Positions 5,850 through 7,411 of a stretch of 7,411 nt of DNA are shown here, piece by piece. Made by a program: the position numbers and the translations under genes. The stretch's first letter is position 1, and the number at the start of each line of letters is the position of its first letter. Below the pieces are notes generated by a model, which saw only the letters and a program-made list of their open reading frames with translations, made no database searches and had not been told where the DNA came from. Source of the DNA: Calditrichota bacterium (GTDB lineage Bacteria; Calditrichota; Calditrichia; RBG-13-44-9); contig JAJRXE010000324.1 of NCBI GenBank assembly GCA_024276455.1, positions 1 to 7,411 on the forward strand, written 5' to 3'.

Positions 5850-7313
5850 ATGGCCAGAAGTCACCAATTTAAATCGATTATAAAACGTCTGGAGGAAGAT
5901 TTCTCCCGCCATGCCCGTTCCAGCCAGCGCTTAACCTCCCTGAACGAACAGCGTCTTCTGGCCCTTTATCAGGCCAGCCAAAAGCTGAATACCATCATCG
6001 ATCCCGAGCAACTTTTCCGGGAAGTCATCAAGCTGATCTCCGAATTGCTGAAAGCGGAACGGGTGGTCATTTTGCTGCTGGAAGAGGGCGACCTGAAAAT
6101 CAAAATCGCTTCCAATATCGACGACCAGTCGGAACGCAATGCCCTGCACTTCAGCCGTTCGATTGTCAACACCGTGATGCACGATTACCGGCCGATTTTT
6201 AGTACCAATGCCCTACAGGACAACCGCTTCTCCCAATTTCAAACCATCCAGAAGCTGGAAATTCTCTCCTTAATCTGCGTTCCCATTCTACTGGGCAACC
6301 GGGCTATTGGCACTATTTACGTGGACAATCGCCATCTGACCAACATCTTTACCGAAGAGGATGTCAATTTTTTGCAGGCGTTTGCCAATCTGCTGGGCAT
6401 TGCCATTCGCAACGCCCTGGCTTACAAGGAGATCGAACAACTCAACCGCTCCCTGGAAGAAAAAGTGGAACAACGCACCGCCGAACTGCGGCGCACCATT
6501 CGGGAATTAAAAGAGACCCAGGAGAAATGGATTCAATCGGAAAAAATGGCCAGCCTGGGACGTTTGATTGCCGGCTTCATGCATGAATTCAACAATCCCA
6601 TTAATTTCATTTACAGCAATATTCCTCATCTGGAAGAATACACCCGCCGGCTGGTGGAGGCGCTGCAGGAGGCGCTGCCGCTTCTGCCGAAGGAAGAACA
6701 GGAACGCCTGAAAAACGAAAAGGATTTGCAGTTCATTCTGACCGATTTCGAGAAACTCATTGCCGGCATCCGGGAAGGAGCACAGCGCTCCCGGCAAATC
6801 ATTGAAGACCTGAAAAATTTCTCTCCCTCTAAATTGCTCCAGCAGGAGAGCATCGACTGGAACAGCAATCTGCAGCAACTGGTTCAGGCGTTTCAGGACA
6901 ATCTGAAGCGTTCACTAACCATCGAACTGGACTTTCAGGAGAATTTCCGCATTCGGGGATCCCGGGTGGAGATCAACCATGCTTTGATGCAACTGTTGAA
7001 AAACGCCGAACAGGCTGGCGCCCAAACCATCCGGATTGAATCGAACCGGGAGAAAGACTGGCTGGTGTGCCGCATCTCGGACGACGGCAGAGGCATTCCT
7101 CCGGAAATTCGGAAACACATCTTCGATCCCTTTTTCACCACCAAAGAAGTGGGCGAAGGGATGGGGATTGGACTTTCGTTGGTTTACAGTACCGTTAAAC
7201 ATCACCAGGGCGATATTGAGGTAAGTTCCCAACCCGGTCAGGGGACCACGTTTGTAATCAAACTCCCGCTGGAAAATTCGAAAAATTCGGCATCTACGGG
7301 AACAAAATCCTGA
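5850..7313 (+). CDS. Soluble GAF-domain sensor histidine kinase
   Basis: A cytoplasmic sensor kinase of 487 residues from ATG 5850, or 518 from GTG 5757 (residue numbers here follow the longer form). A GAF domain (about 81-222; IIDPEQLFREVIKLI to LLGIAIRNALAYKEI) probably senses a small ligand or redox state. A coiled coil (223-262) leads to the dimerisation/phosphoacceptor helix SLGRLIAGFMHEFNNP, phospho-His276. The ATPase domain shows the N box LLKNAEQA (Asn416), G1 DDGRGIPPE (441-449 region), F box FDPFFTTKE and G2 GEGMGIGLSL (467 on). An acidic helical stretch of about 60 residues separates the H box from the rest. No membrane segments or receiver domain are seen, and no response regulator gene lies in the window, so the partner is unknown. 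I prefer ATG 5850 because the GTG lies in the loop of a 15-bp inverted repeat and the extra 31 residues look unlike a domain; neither start has a clear Shine-Dalgarno. Confidence 0.93.
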   Translation: MARSHQFKSIIKRLEEDFSRHARSSQRLTSLNEQRLLALYQASQKLNTIIDPEQLFREVIKLISELLKAERVVILLLEEGDLKIKIASNIDDQSERNALHFSRSIVNTVMHDYRPIFSTNALQDNRFSQFQTIQKLEILSLICVPILLGNRAIGTIYVDNRHLTNIFTEEDVNFLQAFANLLGIAIRNALAYKEIEQLNRSLEEKVEQRTAELRRTIRELKETQEKWIQSEKMASLGRLIAGFMHEFNNPINFIYSNIPHLEEYTRRLVEALQEALPLLPKEEQERLKNEKDLQFILTDFEKLIAGIREGAQRSRQIIEDLKNFSPSKLLQQESIDWNSNLQQLVQAFQDNLKRSLTIELDFQENFRIRGSRVEINHALMQLLKNAEQAGAQTIRIESNREKDWLVCRISDDGRGIPPEIRKHIFDPFFTTKEVGEGMGIGLSLVYSTVKHHQGDIEVSSQPGQGTTFVIKLPLENSKNSASTGTKS

Positions 7314-7337
7314 TCCGATTCAAAAATTATTTCTGGT

Positions 7338-7367
7338 TAATGGAAAGGAGGTAGGTAATAGAAAGGA
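7338..7367 (+). repeat. Short tandem-like repeat holding the Shine-Dalgarno and start of the last gene
   Basis: TAATGGAAAGGA (7338-7349) and TAATAGAAAGGA (7356-7367) match at 11 of 12 bases and are offset by exactly 18 bp. The first copy contains an ATG (7340) that opens ATG GAA AGG AGG TAG, a four-codon frame in phase with the following gene. Its AAAGGAGG (7344-7351) acts as a perfect Shine-Dalgarno 6 nt before the ATA (7358) of the second copy. Confidence 0.7.
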
Positions 7368-7411
7368 AAAAAGATCCTGGACTCGCTGCCGTGCTCAGTC
7401 TCATTATCCCC
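7358..7411 (+). CDS. TM2-type small membrane protein, N-terminal fragment with apparent ATA start
   Basis: From 7358 to the window end the frame reads ATA then ERKKDPGLAAVLSLIIP. This closely resembles the opening of TM2-domain and related small membrane proteins, in which a short basic stretch and NPGLAAVLSF-type helix lead to a PGLGQ turn, expected just past the window. These proteins have two or more membrane helices and mostly unknown functions. AAAGGAGG lies 6 nt before the ATA, exactly where a start codon is expected. An in-frame TAG at 7352-7354 closes the frame upstream, and the next usual start codon is GTG at 7391, which would remove the conserved opening and has no Shine-Dalgarno. 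The gene lies 44 bp after the kinase stop, with no terminator between, so it may be read with it. A single G-to-A change or sequencing error in an original ATG is the simplest alternative to a true ATA start. Confidence 0.6.
   Translation, partial: MERKKDPGLAAVLSLIIP

Overview
The window is a compact stretch of bacterial chromosome from a Gram-negative organism: it encodes two outer-membrane-type lipoproteins and a six-domain ribosomal protein S1. A Bacteroidetes-style promoter (TTTG, 19 bp, TAnnTTTG) precedes the S1 gene, and the lipoprotein family looks like DUF4292/LolB. Together these point to the FCB group; Calditrichota or a neighbouring lineage would fit, but that placement is inference from a few features, not from a phylogeny.

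Left half (1-3193, minus strand): a tightly packed three-gene unit, transcribed right to left. It runs TPR lipoprotein (LbcA-like), LolB/DUF4292-like lipoprotein, then a family 2 glycosyltransferase cut off by the window edge. The first two genes overlap by 4 bp (ATGA), and only 3 bp separate the second from the third. The theme is the cell envelope: a TPR scaffold and a LolB-like protein probably at the outer membrane, plus a polyprenyl-phosphate-type sugar transferase at the inner membrane.

Middle (3194-3408): a 215-bp divergent regulatory region. It holds a sigma70-like promoter for the lipoprotein unit, a Bacteroidetes-type promoter for rpsA, a small AT-rich inverted repeat on the rpsA promoter, a leader hairpin and a perfect Shine-Dalgarno sequence. 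rpsA (3409-5640) follows. It encodes six S1 domains plus a roughly 135-residue Lys/Glu/Ala tail and ends at a strong intrinsic terminator (5663-5694).

Right part (5641-7411): a 209-bp gap contains a striking 15-bp inverted repeat. Next comes a soluble GAF-domain histidine kinase without a visible response regulator. The window ends in the first 18 codons of what looks like a TM2-type small membrane protein. That reading frame has no ATG, GTG or TTG where it should start: a perfect Shine-Dalgarno sequence leads to an ATA codon, next to an 18-bp-offset repeat that contains an ATG four codons before a TAG. This is the most unusual thing in the window. No mobile element, CRISPR array, tRNA or rRNA was seen, and no gene-free stretch exceeds 300 bases.
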